In this document: piece after piece, positions 10,017 to 18,433 of the stretch
Layout of the letters: every line of letters starts with the position of its first letter
How positions within the stretch are numbered: position 1 is the first letter of the stretch
Source of the DNA: Cellulosimicrobium sp. Marseille-Q4280
Lineage (GTDB): Bacteria; Actinomycetota; Actinomycetes; Actinomycetales; Cellulomonadaceae
DNA length: 64,000 nt
Direction: 5' to 3'
Assembly (NCBI RefSeq): GCF_943181405.1
Contig: NZ_CALPBY010000003.1
Location: 434,001 to 498,000 of the forward strand
The notes under the pieces: model-generated
Database searches by the model: none
Seen by the model: the letters and a program-made list of their open reading frames with translations, nothing else
What the model was told of the DNA's origin: nothing
Translations under genes and position numbers: made by a program

Positions 10017-10045
10017 AGACTACGGAACCGCGGCCGACAGGTCAA
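10017..10045 (-). promoter_or_regulatory. Promoter of the rplU-rpmA-obg operon
   Basis: On the minus strand, -35 TTGACC (10040-10045), a 17-bp spacer and -10 TAGTCT (10017-10022) give a good housekeeping-sigma promoter. Predicted initiation near 10010 leaves a leader of about 120 nt. Confidence 0.75.
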
Positions 10046-10134
10046 ATGCCGCCCTCGCAGATCCCCGGTCGCGGGGCCGGTCGCAGGCCGCGGGCGTCGG
10101 CCCGGTCGCACGCCGCGGACAGCGGGCCGCAGGC

Positions 10135-10341
10135 TCAGTCGAGGACGAAGGTGATCTCGAGCATGACCTGCCAGGCGACGATCCGTCCGTCCTGCGTCTC
10201 GACCTTCTGCTCCTTCACCCACGCGCCCGAGACGTTGCGCAGCGTCTCGCTCGCCCGCTCCACGCCCGTGCGGACCGCGTCCTCGAAGCTCGTCTCCGAC
10301 CGCGCGCTGATCTGCGTGACGCGTGCCACCGTTCCGGCCAT
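10135..10341 (-). CDS. Dodecin family flavin-binding protein
   Basis: A 68-residue protein from the ATG at 10341, preceded by GAGGGAGGGA. Dodecins are tiny beta-alpha-beta-beta proteins forming hollow dodecamers that store flavin or CoA-like ligands. The sequence fits in length and pattern: VARVTQISARSETSFEDAVR, GVERASETLRNVSGAWVKEQ, and the last strands with GRIVAWQVMLEITFVLD. Whether this one binds riboflavin, FMN or lumichrome cannot be read. It stands alone between the rplU promoter region and a divergent methyltransferase gene; the longer frame up to 11100 is shadow. Confidence 0.92.
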   Translation of the reverse strand: MAGTVARVTQISARSETSFEDAVRTGVERASETLRNVSGAWVKEQKVETQDGRIVAWQVMLEITFVLD

Positions 10342-10558
10342 GGTCGTTCCCTCCCTCGGGCAGGCACCGTGCGCGCCCGCGCTCCACCCGAGCGTCCCGC
10401 CGTGCGCACCCGCCCGCCACCGGGAGCGCCCCCGCGGCGGACAGGCGGCGGACAGGCGGCGGGCAGACGAGGGGCAGCTGGGCGGTCGCGCCGCCCTCGG
10501 CACGCGAGCGGCGAGCCGGGCCACGCCGTGCCAGCCTTGCGGGAGCGGAGGTGATCCC

Positions 10559-11167
10559 ATGGGCTCCCGGTCCGAGACCCCTCGAGACCCCGTCGACGAG
10601 GCGATGGCGACCGTCGACCGGCGGGGGTTCCTGCCCCGAGCGCAACGACGGTTCGCCGAGCAGGACCGCCCGCTCGCCATCGGCGGCGGCCAGACGAGCT
10701 CGCAGCCCTCCACGGTCGCGGCCATGCTGCGCCTCCTGCAGGTCCCCCGGGACGCCCGCGTGCTCGACGTCGGGGCCGGGTCGGGATGGACGACGGCGCT
10801 CCTCGCCCGGCTCGTCGGGCCCGGCGGCCGCGTCGTCGGGGTCGAGCGCGACCCGGGGATCGCCGCGTGGGGAGCGGCCAACGTCGCGCGGGCCGACGTG
10901 CCGTGGGCCTCGCTCGAGCCGGCGCGCCGCGGCGTGCTGGGACGTCCCGGCGAGACCTTCGACCGCGTGCTGGTCTCGGCGGCGGCCCAGGCGCTCCCGA
11001 CCGCGCTCGTCGAGCAGGTCGCCCCGGGCGGTCGGCTCGTCGTCCCGGTCCGGCACACGATGCTCCTCGTCGTGCGTGACGCGGACGGCGCCGTCCGCAC
11101 GAGCGAGCACGGCTCCTACTCGTTCGTGCCGCTCGTCGAGGACCCGCCCGACGACGCGCCGGGCTGA
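10559..11167 (+). CDS. Protein-L-isoaspartate O-methyltransferase-like methyltransferase
   Basis: A 202-residue SAM-dependent methyltransferase. LDVGAGSGWTTALLA (about residues 70-84) is motif I, RVVGVERD carries the acidic ribose-binding residue, and FDRVLVSAAAQALP plus GGRLVVPV match PCMT motifs. The N-terminal FLPRAQRRFAEQDRPLAIGGGQTSSQPS closely follows the PCMT substrate-binding segment, so isoaspartyl repair or a close variant is likely. GGAGGTGATC just upstream of the ATG at 10559 is a near-perfect Shine-Dalgarno sequence. The last 52 bp overlap the convergent tdk gene. Confidence 0.85.
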   Translation: MGSRSETPRDPVDEAMATVDRRGFLPRAQRRFAEQDRPLAIGGGQTSSQPSTVAAMLRLLQVPRDARVLDVGAGSGWTTALLARLVGPGGRVVGVERDPGIAAWGAANVARADVPWASLEPARRGVLGRPGETFDRVLVSAAAQALPTALVEQVAPGGRLVVPVRHTMLLVVRDADGAVRTSEHGSYSFVPLVEDPPDDAPG

Positions 11168-11808
11168 GCCGTGGGGACCACCTCCGGCGCCGCCGTCCCG
11201 CGCCGCCAGGGCGCCACGACGAGGTGCGTCCGGCACCGCGCCTCGTAGCGCTCGGACCCGCCGACGTGCGACGCGTCGGCGACCAGCGCGTCGCCGGCGT
11301 CGCCCTCTGCGTCGCCCGCGGGTGTCGTCGCGACGGCTCCGGTGCGGACGTGGAAGGCCGCGTCCTCGCCGCACACCGCGCACACCGCGGTGAGCCGGTC
11401 GACGCGTTCAGCGCGCGCCGAGAGGCCCGGCAAGGGTTCGAAGGGACGGGCGTCGTAGGTCACGTCGAGCCCGGCGACCACGACGACCGAGCCGTCGTCG
11501 GCCAGCCGCTGGACGACGTCGACGAGGGTGGGACCGAAGAACTGCGCCTCGTCCACGGCCACGAGGTCCCACGGCCCCTCGGCCCGCGCGACCGCCTCGA
11601 GCTCGTGCGCGTCGTGGACCGTGCGCGACGCGAGGGACTGGCCGGAGTGCGAGCTCACCGTGCCGCTCCCCCGCCGCGTGTCGAGGACGTGGTCCACGAG
11701 CAGCACGCGCCGCCCGGCGACCTGTGCCCGGCGCACCCGGCGCAGGAGCTCCTCGGTCTTGCCAGCGAACATGGGTCCGGACACGACCTCCACCCGACCG
11801 GTCACCAC
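11116..11808 (-). CDS. tdk: Thymidine kinase (type II)
   Basis: Phosphorylates thymidine to dTMP in the salvage pathway. The 230-residue protein has the Walker A motif GPMFAGKTEELL (residues 11-22), the DEAQFF motif, the lid region with CAVCG, and a second zinc-ligand set CRTH near the C-terminus, as in TK1-type enzymes. A low-complexity tail (GASSGGSSTSG) extends past the core. It begins 6 bp after the 5'-nucleotidase gene and ends the rne operon. Its 3' end overlaps the convergent methyltransferase gene. Confidence 0.96.
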   Translation of the reverse strand: MVTGRVEVVSGPMFAGKTEELLRRVRRAQVAGRRVLLVDHVLDTRRGSGTVSSHSGQSLASRTVHDAHELEAVARAEGPWDLVAVDEAQFFGPTLVDVVQRLADDGSVVVVAGLDVTYDARPFEPLPGLSARAERVDRLTAVCAVCGEDAAFHVRTGAVATTPAGDAEGDAGDALVADASHVGGSERYEARCRTHLVVAPWRRGTAAPEVVPTAQPGASSGGSSTSGTNE

Positions 11809-11814
11809 GGCCGC

Positions 11815-13275
11815 CTACCGGTGCCGCGCGAGGCCCGGCGACTGCCGGACGGGGAGCGGCTTGGGCGCCGGCAGCGGGTCCGCGGGCGTCGCGCCGCTCG
11901 ACGGCCGGGCCTCCTCGCGACGTGCGCGCCGGGACGACTCCCCGGCCTCGTCCTCGTCCCGGGCGCCACCGAGCACGGTGAGCTCGGGCACCCGCGTCAC
12001 GAGCGGCAGCTCCTTCGTCCCGGTCGACCTCTCGAGGGTCCGCGCCTGCGGGACGACCGTGGAGACCCGCACGACGCCCGGCACGGGCAGAGGGCCCGGC
12101 GCGAGGTCAGCAGGCTGCTCGTCAGCAGGCTGGTCCTTTGCGGTGCGCTCCTCCGCGGTCCGGTCCTCCGCGGGCTGTTCGTCCTCCATCCGGTCCTCGG
12201 GCGCGCGGTCGGGAGCGCTCGCCCCGCTCCCGGACGGCGACGCCGGCGGGACCGGGACCCCCGGGGCCGGAGTGGCGACGGTCCGCGCGTCGTCGGGCGC
12301 GGGCGGGAGAGCCGGACGACCGGGCAGGGCACCGTCGGGTGTGGCGGCTGCGCGGTTCAGCGCCCCGTACGGGACGTGGACGCTCGGCGCGGCGAGCCGG
12401 GTGGACTCGACCTGCGCGCGCTGGTCGTCGAAGAAGATGTGCGGTCGGAGCACCTCGAGGATCCCCGCCTTGTCGATCCCACCGAGGAAGAACGCGTCGT
12501 CGACGGAGACGCCCCACGACTTGAGCGTCGCCACGGCACGCTCGTGCGCAGGCGCGGACCGGGCCGTGACGAGCGCGACGTGGATGCGCGGGTCGTACGA
12601 GGGGTCCTCTCGGCGACGCGCCCTCTCGACCTCCTGCAGCCGGTGGATGCCGACGACCAGGTCCCGCAGCGGCCCGCCGCCGAGCGGCACGTCCGACAGC
12701 GCCGCCTCGCGCCGACGGTAGGACGCGAGGTCCCCACCGCGGAACTGCTGCTCCGACGAGTCGTCGGCGAGCACGCCGTCGAAGTCGAACGCGATGCGCA
12801 GCTCGTCCCCCGGCTCGTCGGCGAACGTCGGGTCGAGCACGTAGCCCGCGGGGAGCCCGAGCGCGACCGCGTCGCGCACCGAGGCCTCGTCGGCCGAGAG
12901 GAAGAGGTCCATGTGGAGGGGGCGGATGAACTCGTAGGGCGTGTGGCCCTGGCGGAACACCGCGCGCGTGATGGGGAGGTCGTGGTGGCGCACGGACCGC
13001 ATGACGCGCAGCCCGGTCTCCGGGGAGTTGCGCGACATGACGATGACCTCGACCAGAGGGTCGTCCTCGGACGCCGCGAGGTCGTTGAGGGCCAGCAGGC
13101 GCCGCACGAAGCCGAACGCGACACCGGGTCGCAGCGGTTCGCCGAGGTGCTGCTCCTGGAACGCGCGGTACGCGGTCTCGCCCTCGGTCCGGAACACGCG
13201 GTCGGAGTCGGTCAGGTCGAACAGTGCGGACGAGGCGACGCCGACGACGAGGCGGCCCGTGAGGTCGTAACCCAT
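11815..13275 (-). CDS. 5'-nucleotidase (cytosolic cN-I-like family) with long disordered tail
   Basis: 486 residues from the ATG at 13275 (MGYDLTGRLVVGVASSALFD). The N-terminal ~330 residues match bacterial 5'-nucleotidases of the cN-I-like family: RVFRTEGETAYRAFQ, VIVMSRNSPETGLRV, TRAVFRQGH, then the HAD-like AFDFDGVLADD and LGGIDKAGILEVL with FFDDQ. The last ~150 residues are Pro/Ala/Glu-rich and disordered, with repeated AED/ADEQ-like segments. It probably dephosphorylates nucleoside monophosphates. It directly precedes thymidine kinase, an enzyme of the opposite direction, so the pair may tune nucleoside pools; that is inference. Family confidence is good. Confidence 0.85.
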   Translation of the reverse strand: MGYDLTGRLVVGVASSALFDLTDSDRVFRTEGETAYRAFQEQHLGEPLRPGVAFGFVRRLLALNDLAASEDDPLVEVIVMSRNSPETGLRVMRSVRHHDLPITRAVFRQGHTPYEFIRPLHMDLFLSADEASVRDAVALGLPAGYVLDPTFADEPGDELRIAFDFDGVLADDSSEQQFRGGDLASYRRREAALSDVPLGGGPLRDLVVGIHRLQEVERARRREDPSYDPRIHVALVTARSAPAHERAVATLKSWGVSVDDAFFLGGIDKAGILEVLRPHIFFDDQRAQVESTRLAAPSVHVPYGALNRAAATPDGALPGRPALPPAPDDARTVATPAPGVPVPPASPSGSGASAPDRAPEDRMEDEQPAEDRTAEERTAKDQPADEQPADLAPGPLPVPGVVRVSTVVPQARTLERSTGTKELPLVTRVPELTVLGGARDEDEAGESSRRARREEARPSSGATPADPLPAPKPLPVRQSPGLARHR

Positions 13276-13282
13276 GGCGGCA

Positions 13283-13912
13283 CTATGCCAGGCTCGCGCC
13301 CTCCGGCGGAACGTCGCCCGAGGAGGGGGACCACTCCTCGCGGAGGACCCCCAGGACCACCGCGTCGTACCGGACGCCGTCCACGACGCGCGCACGGCGG
13401 AACCGTCCCTCCTCGACGTACCCGAGGCGGTGGCCGACCCCGAGCATGGCCCCGTTCCCGGACCACGTGGCGAGGTCGAGCCGCACCCAGTCCGTCACCG
13501 AGAACAGGTACGTCGTCCACGCGCGCAGCGCCTCGCGCCCGACGCCGCGACCCCGGAGCGAAGGGTCGAAGACGGTCACGCCCAGCCGGGCCCACTGCGT
13601 CTCCGCGGACTCCCAGTACCAGGAGCAGGTCCCGACGAGCCGGTCCTCGTCGTCGGCGACGACGACGCGACGCGGCGGCAGTCCGTCCTCGGCCAGCCCG
13701 CGCGGGTCGCGCGCCTCCGCCGCCGAGGCGTCCGTGAGGCGCGCGACGAGCGCGTCGGCCGCCGCGTCGTCGGGCACCGGGTAGTACGGCCCGTCCCACC
13801 GATGCCACTCGTGGTGCGGTCGCATCCACTCGCGGAACGCGGCGAGGTCGCGCGGGGTCCACCCGCGCAGCCGCACCCCGGGCCCGACGCCGTACGTCGG
13901 GACCGCGGTCAC
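13283..13912 (-). CDS. GNAT family N-acetyltransferase (RimJ/RimL-like)
   Basis: 209 residues from a GTG at 13912, which overlaps the rne stop as GTGA. The order of strands fits RimJ/RimL-like acetyltransferases: GVRLRGWTPRDLAAFREWM at the N-terminus, VGTCSWYW, the acetyl-CoA loop PSLRGRGVGREALRAW (about residues 128-143), and GHRLGYVEEGRFRRARVVDG near the end. The acceptor is unknown. It lies between rne and the 5'-nucleotidase gene, 7 bp from the latter, and is clearly part of one operon. Longer frames upstream are shadow of rne. Confidence 0.85.
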   Translation of the reverse strand: MTAVPTYGVGPGVRLRGWTPRDLAAFREWMRPHHEWHRWDGPYYPVPDDAAADALVARLTDASAAEARDPRGLAEDGLPPRRVVVADDEDRLVGTCSWYWESAETQWARLGVTVFDPSLRGRGVGREALRAWTTYLFSVTDWVRLDLATWSGNGAMLGVGHRLGYVEEGRFRRARVVDGVRYDAVVLGVLREEWSPSSGDVPPEGASLA

Positions 13913-16900
13913 GCCTGGTCCTCGACCGCCTCGTCCGGGGTGTCGGTCGCGGGTGCGTCGTCGGCCGGGCCGGTCGCCTCGTGCGCCGCCGGATCGACGG
14001 GCTCGGGCAGGTCGTGCTCGGGCTCGGGCTCGGGCTCGTGCTCGGACGTGACGACCTCGCCCTCCGGCAGGATCCCGTCGTGCTCGTGCGCGTGGTCGTG
14101 CGCGTGAGCCGCGGCGGCCGCGATGGTGGCCAGCGTCGCCTTGACCGCCTCGCGCGCCTGCGACGAGACCTCCGGCAGCACCGGGACGCCCGCGTGCGGC
14201 AGCGTGATCGGGGCGTCCTGGGACGTCCCCTGCTCCGTGGCGGACCCCGACCCGCGCTTGCGGCGCGAGCGCTGCTTCGCGTCGCCGTTGCCCTCGGGAG
14301 CGCCGCCACCGTTGCCCTGGCCGTTGCCCCCGCCCGACTTCTCGATCGGGTCCGTGTGCACGATGAACCCCCGGCCGTGGCAGTGCTCGCACGTCTCGCT
14401 GAACGCCTCGACGAGACCCTGCCCGACGCGCTTGCGCGTCATCTGGACGAGGCCGAGCGACGTGACCTCCGCGACCTGGTGCTTCGTCCGGTCCCGGCCG
14501 AGGCACTCGACGAGCCGGCGCAGCACGAGGTCCCGGTTCGACTCGAGCACCATGTCGATGAAGTCGATGACGATGATGCCGCCGATGTCGCGCAGCCGGA
14601 GCTGGCGGACGATCTCCTCCGCGGCCTCGAGGTTGTTGCGCGTCACGGTCTCCTCGAGCGTGCCGCCCGAGCCCGTGAACTTGCCCGTGTTGACGTCCAC
14701 GACCGTCATCGCCTCGGTGCGGTCGATGACGAGCGAACCGCCCGACGGGAGCCAGACCTTGCGGTCCATGCCCTTCGCGAGCTGCTCGTCGACGCGGTGC
14801 ACGGTGAAGACGTCCTGCGTGCCCGTCCACCTCGAGACGCGCTCGCGAAGGTCCGGGGCGAGCTCCTCGACGTACGAGGAGATCTCGGTCCACGCGCCGT
14901 CGCCCTGCACGACGAGCGACGTAAAGTCGTCGTTGAAGATGTCCCGGACCACGCGGATCGCGAGGTCGGGCTCACCCTGGAGCAGCGCCGGGGCGCTCGA
15001 GGACTTCTTCGCCTTGGCCTCGATGGACTCCCACTGACCGCGCAGACGCTCGACGTCGGCGCGCAGCTCGTCCTCGCTCGCCCCCTCGGCCGCGGTGCGC
15101 ACGATGACGCCCGCGCCGTCGGGCACGACCTCCTTGAGGATCTTCTTCAGGCGGTTGCGCTCGGTGTCCGGCAGCTTGCGGCTGATGCCGGTCATGCCGC
15201 CGCCCGGGACGAAGACGAGGTAGCGGCCCGCGAGGGTGATCTGCGACGTCAGGCGCGCGCCCTTGTGGCCGATCGGGTCCTTGGTGACCTGCACGAGGAC
15301 CGGGTCGCCGGACTTGAGCGCCTGCTCGATCCGGCGCGGCTGCCCCTCGAGACCCGCGGCGTCCCAGTTGACCTCGCCCGCGTAGAGCACCGCGTTGCGG
15401 CCCTTGCCGACGTCGATGAACGCGGCCTCCATGCTCGGCAGCACGTTCTGCACGCGACCGAGGTAGACGTTGCCGGCCATCGACGTCTGGGACTGCTGCG
15501 AGACGTAGTGCTCCACGAGCACGCCGTCCTCGAGCACGGCGATCTGCGTGCGCCCGTTCGTCTCGCGCACGACCATCGAGCGTTCGACGGACTCGCGGCG
15601 CGCGAGGAACTCCGCCTCGCTGATGATCTGACGGCGGCGTCCGGCGTCACGACCCTCGCGGCGGCGCTGGCGCTTGGCCTCGAGGCGCGTCGACCCCTTG
15701 AGCGCCGTGACCTCGTCCGCGAGGCTGCGCTCGCGCGGGCGGGTCCGGGTCGTCACCTCGCCGGGCTCGCCCCGACCACCGCGGCGACGACGGCGACGAC
15801 GGCGGCTCGAACCGCTCTCGTCCTCGCCCTCGGCAGCCTCGTCGGTCTCGGCGTCCTCCGAGGTCTCCTCGACGGGGTCCGCGTCGTCGACCGGTGCCTC
15901 GGCACCGTCCCGACCGCCCTCGTTGCGCCCGCGACGGCCACGACCACCGCGGCGACGCCGACGTCGCGGCGCACCGTCGACGTCGTCACCCTCCTGCGCG
16001 TCGTCGGCGTCGTCGTCGTCGGCCGGCTCCGCGTCGACGGTGCCGGCGTCAGCGGTGCCGGCGTCAGCGGCGCCGGCGTCGACCGTTCCGGGGAGGTCCG
16101 CGTCGGCGAAGTCCTCGGGACCGAAGGCCACGGTCGCGAGCTCGACGCCCTCGGCGACGAGCTCCGACTCGATGGCCTCGACCTCCTCGACGGCGGCGCG
16201 GTCCTCACCGCTCAGCACGAGCTCGGCCGTCACGTCCGCGGCCTCGGTCACCGGTGCCTGCGACGCGACGTCCGGCACCGGCGCAGCAGCACGCGCCGGC
16301 CCTGCGGACCGGCCCGCGGAGCGACGCGACGAGCGGGTCGCACGGCCGCCCGACCGCTCCCGCGACGCCACCGGCTGCTCCGGCTCGGGCCGCTCGGTCA
16401 CGGGCTGCTCCGGCTCGGACCGCTCGGTCACGGGCGGCTCCGGCGCCGTCGTCCCGGACGCACGCTTCCCGGCCACCGCGGGAGCGGGCTCGACGGACGC
16501 GGGCTCCACCACCGTCTCGTGGTGCGCAGGCGGCCCGGCAGGGCTCTGGGCGCGGCGCGGTCGACGGGGGGCTGCGGCCGGGTCGGGCGCCTGGAAGAGG
16601 AGTGCGGTCGTCGCGAGGCGCGGCGTCCCCGAGCCCGTGGTCGAGACCGGGGACGTGGGCTGCGCGGTCGTCGCGGTCTCCGGGCTCGTGGGCGCTGGGC
16701 TCGAGGTGTCGGGCGTGGTCGCCCCACGGCTCGTCGCGGTCTCGCGCTGCGCGTCGGTCGACGGCGCACCGGCCGCGGCGGTCGCCCGCCGGGACCGCCG
16801 CGCGCGCTGACCCGAGGCGGGCGCCGCGCTCGGCGACGTGGCGGCCGCGTCCGCGGCGTCCGGTGCCGAGGCGGCCTGGGCCGCGCCGGCGTCCGACGTC

Positions 16901-17901
16901 GCGCTCTCAGGCGTCGTCTCGGGTACGGCGCTCGCGGCCGTCGCCGTGCCGGAGGTGGTCTCGTCGACCACGGACTTCGCGCGGCGCGAGCGGCGGGCCG
17001 GCTTCTTCGCGACGTCGGGCTCAGCCGCCGGCGCGTCGCCCGCGGCCGGGAGATCGGTCGCCCCGGCGTCCTCCGCCAGGAGGGCAGCCGCACCACCGGG
17101 TGCAGCCGTCTCGGCGGGAGCGGCCACCGCAGCAGCCGCCTTCGTCCCGGACGTCGACCGACGGCCGGCCCGCTTGGCGCGACGCGGCTCCGCGCTCGTG
17201 CCCAGGAGCACGTCGGCGTCGAGCAGCGCGTCGGCGTCCGGCTCGGCGGCCGGCGCGTCCACGGCCGTCTCGGCCGGTGCAGCACGCAGGCCGAACTCGG
17301 AGAGGACGTCGAGCGCCGGCGGCTCGGCGGTCACCGCGGGCGAGCCGGTCGGCGCCGCCTTCTTGCGCTTCGCACCGCTCTTCGCCCGACGCGGGGCGGG
17401 CGCGGTCTCGGCCGCCGTCTCGACGGCTGCGTCGACGGCGTCCGGCGCTGCGACGGTCGTCGACGGCTCACCGCTCGTCGGGGCGGTAGTCGTCGGTCCT
17501 GCGCTCGCCGGCGCGGGAGTCGTCCCGGTGCTCTCGTCGCCGGAGGTGCCGTCGGGGGCGGTCGTCGTCGAGCGGGTCGCGCGGCGCGGCCGACGGGCGG
17601 CACGGGCGCCCGCGACCGGCTCCTGGGTGGCGTCGGCCCGGGGCGCCTCCTCCGCGGACGCCGCGCGCGGCGCGGCGGCGGGCGTGCTCGACGTCGCGGG
17701 GGCGCTCGCTTCCGCGGCGTCCGTGCCCGCGCCGCGGTCCGGGGCGGTGGCAACCGGCTCGCCCGCGGGCGGGGCGACGTTCCTGGTCGCGCGACGGCGA
17801 CCGGTCTTGCGCGCGGGAGCAGCCTGCGCGGTGGGGTCCTGCTCGACGCCGCCCGTGGCGGGGGCGTCAGCGGTGCTGTCGGAGGTGTTGTCGAGCGTCA
17901 C
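13909..17901 (-). CDS. rne: Ribonuclease E/G family protein with ~800-residue disordered N-terminus
   Basis: An endoribonuclease for mRNA decay and rRNA processing. Of 1330 residues, the first ~790 are low-complexity Ala/Thr/Pro/Glu/Arg sequence with repeated RRxRR-type basic clusters. The catalytic core starts near residue 805 (S1 domain, GNVYLGRVQNVLPSMEAAF), with the metal-binding aspartates in VDVNTGKF (about 1070) and IVIDFIDM (about 1110) and the Zn-link CEHCHGRG (about 1170). The tail is acidic and His-rich. Placing the scaffold on the N-terminal side is usual for actinobacterial RNase E. The start is a GTG at 17901 with GGAG 8 bases before it; the 3' end overlaps the GNAT gene. Confidence 0.93.
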   Translation of the reverse strand: MTLDNTSDSTADAPATGGVEQDPTAQAAPARKTGRRRATRNVAPPAGEPVATAPDRGAGTDAAEASAPATSSTPAAAPRAASAEEAPRADATQEPVAGARAARRPRRATRSTTTAPDGTSGDESTGTTPAPASAGPTTTAPTSGEPSTTVAAPDAVDAAVETAAETAPAPRRAKSGAKRKKAAPTGSPAVTAEPPALDVLSEFGLRAAPAETAVDAPAAEPDADALLDADVLLGTSAEPRRAKRAGRRSTSGTKAAAAVAAPAETAAPGGAAALLAEDAGATDLPAAGDAPAAEPDVAKKPARRSRRAKSVVDETTSGTATAASAVPETTPESATSDAGAAQAASAPDAADAAATSPSAAPASGQRARRSRRATAAAGAPSTDAQRETATSRGATTPDTSSPAPTSPETATTAQPTSPVSTTGSGTPRLATTALLFQAPDPAAAPRRPRRAQSPAGPPAHHETVVEPASVEPAPAVAGKRASGTTAPEPPVTERSEPEQPVTERPEPEQPVASRERSGGRATRSSRRSAGRSAGPARAAAPVPDVASQAPVTEAADVTAELVLSGEDRAAVEEVEAIESELVAEGVELATVAFGPEDFADADLPGTVDAGAADAGTADAGTVDAEPADDDDADDAQEGDDVDGAPRRRRRRGGRGRRGRNEGGRDGAEAPVDDADPVEETSEDAETDEAAEGEDESGSSRRRRRRRRGGRGEPGEVTTRTRPRERSLADEVTALKGSTRLEAKRQRRREGRDAGRRRQIISEAEFLARRESVERSMVVRETNGRTQIAVLEDGVLVEHYVSQQSQTSMAGNVYLGRVQNVLPSMEAAFIDVGKGRNAVLYAGEVNWDAAGLEGQPRRIEQALKSGDPVLVQVTKDPIGHKGARLTSQITLAGRYLVFVPGGGMTGISRKLPDTERNRLKKILKEVVPDGAGVIVRTAAEGASEDELRADVERLRGQWESIEAKAKKSSSAPALLQGEPDLAIRVVRDIFNDDFTSLVVQGDGAWTEISSYVEELAPDLRERVSRWTGTQDVFTVHRVDEQLAKGMDRKVWLPSGGSLVIDRTEAMTVVDVNTGKFTGSGGTLEETVTRNNLEAAEEIVRQLRLRDIGGIIVIDFIDMVLESNRDLVLRRLVECLGRDRTKHQVAEVTSLGLVQMTRKRVGQGLVEAFSETCEHCHGRGFIVHTDPIEKSGGGNGQGNGGGAPEGNGDAKQRSRRKRGSGSATEQGTSQDAPITLPHAGVPVLPEVSSQAREAVKATLATIAAAAAHAHDHAHEHDGILPEGEVVTSEHEPEPEPEHDLPEPVDPAAHEATGPADDAPATDTPDEAVEDQA
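16040..16083 (-). repeat. 15-bp tandem repeat in rne (about three units)
   Basis: Forward-strand unit GTGCCGGCGTCAGCG, two perfect copies and a third diverged copy, encoding alternating Asp-Ala-Gly-Thr in the acidic part of the RNase E N-terminal arm. Copy-number change would stay in frame. Confidence 0.7.
16371..16430 (-). repeat. 30-bp tandem repeat in rne (two units plus a partial third)
   Basis: Two 30-bp copies (16371-16400, 16401-16430) differ at two positions, and a partial third copy follows to about 16443. They encode a Glu-Pro-Glu-Gln-Pro-Val-Thr-Glu-Arg repeat in the disordered arm of RNase E and keep the frame. Confidence 0.7.
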
Positions 17902-18275
17902 GCGTCGTGCTCCAGCTTGCTCGAGGCCCCGCCCCGCACCGTGCGGCCCCTCGGGCGGTCGGTCGTCGCCCGGGGAGAGCGCACCGGAGCGCGTCTCCCC
18001 CGCGACGGAAGTCGTCGGTCACGGCTGCGGCACGCGGTGGACGGCGCGGGCGCCTGCCGTACCGGGCCCTTCGCCCCGTGGCGGCGCTCCGCGGGCCGCT
18101 GTCGCGGACTGCTGCAAGCACGTGTGCGCCAAGGGACGATGCGGTGCCCGCCTGGCACGCCCAGTATCGCACAGGGCGACCATCCGCCCCTGACGACACG
18201 CACCTGGTCGGCGAGAGGCGCGCGCGTCCGCTCGGGACGGTCGTCCGCGCGTCGCGGGACCACGGTCCTGCAACC
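17902..18275. other. Intergenic region between rne and cydA
   Basis: No convincing gene lies in these 374 bases; short frames here give arginine-rich shadow sequence. The region must hold the minus-strand promoter and leader of rne, but I could not single out a good -35/-10 pair. The cydA control region begins at its right end with the Rex-type box. Confidence 0.6.
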
Positions 18276-18293
18276 TTGTGAACATAGTCACAA
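18276..18293. promoter_or_regulatory. Rex operator (ROP box) upstream of cydA
   Basis: TTGTGA-ACATAG-TCACAA matches the TTGTGA-N6-TCACAA core of the binding site known for the NADH/NAD+-sensing repressor Rex, which controls cydABCD in Streptomyces. The palindrome extends one more C/G pair on each side. The central CATAGT could serve as a -10. It lies 141 bp before the cydA start. Rex itself is not in the window. Confidence 0.85.
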
Positions 18294-18433
18294 GCGCCGG
18301 GTTTTCAGCACTTCTCGTCATCTCGGGCCGCGCCGATGGTGCAGATTGGGCCTACCGTCGAACGAGGGCGCGCTGCGCGTCGCCCGAGTCCGGTGTCGTC
18401 CGTCCGACCCCGTCTGCCTCCCGAGGAGCGCAC

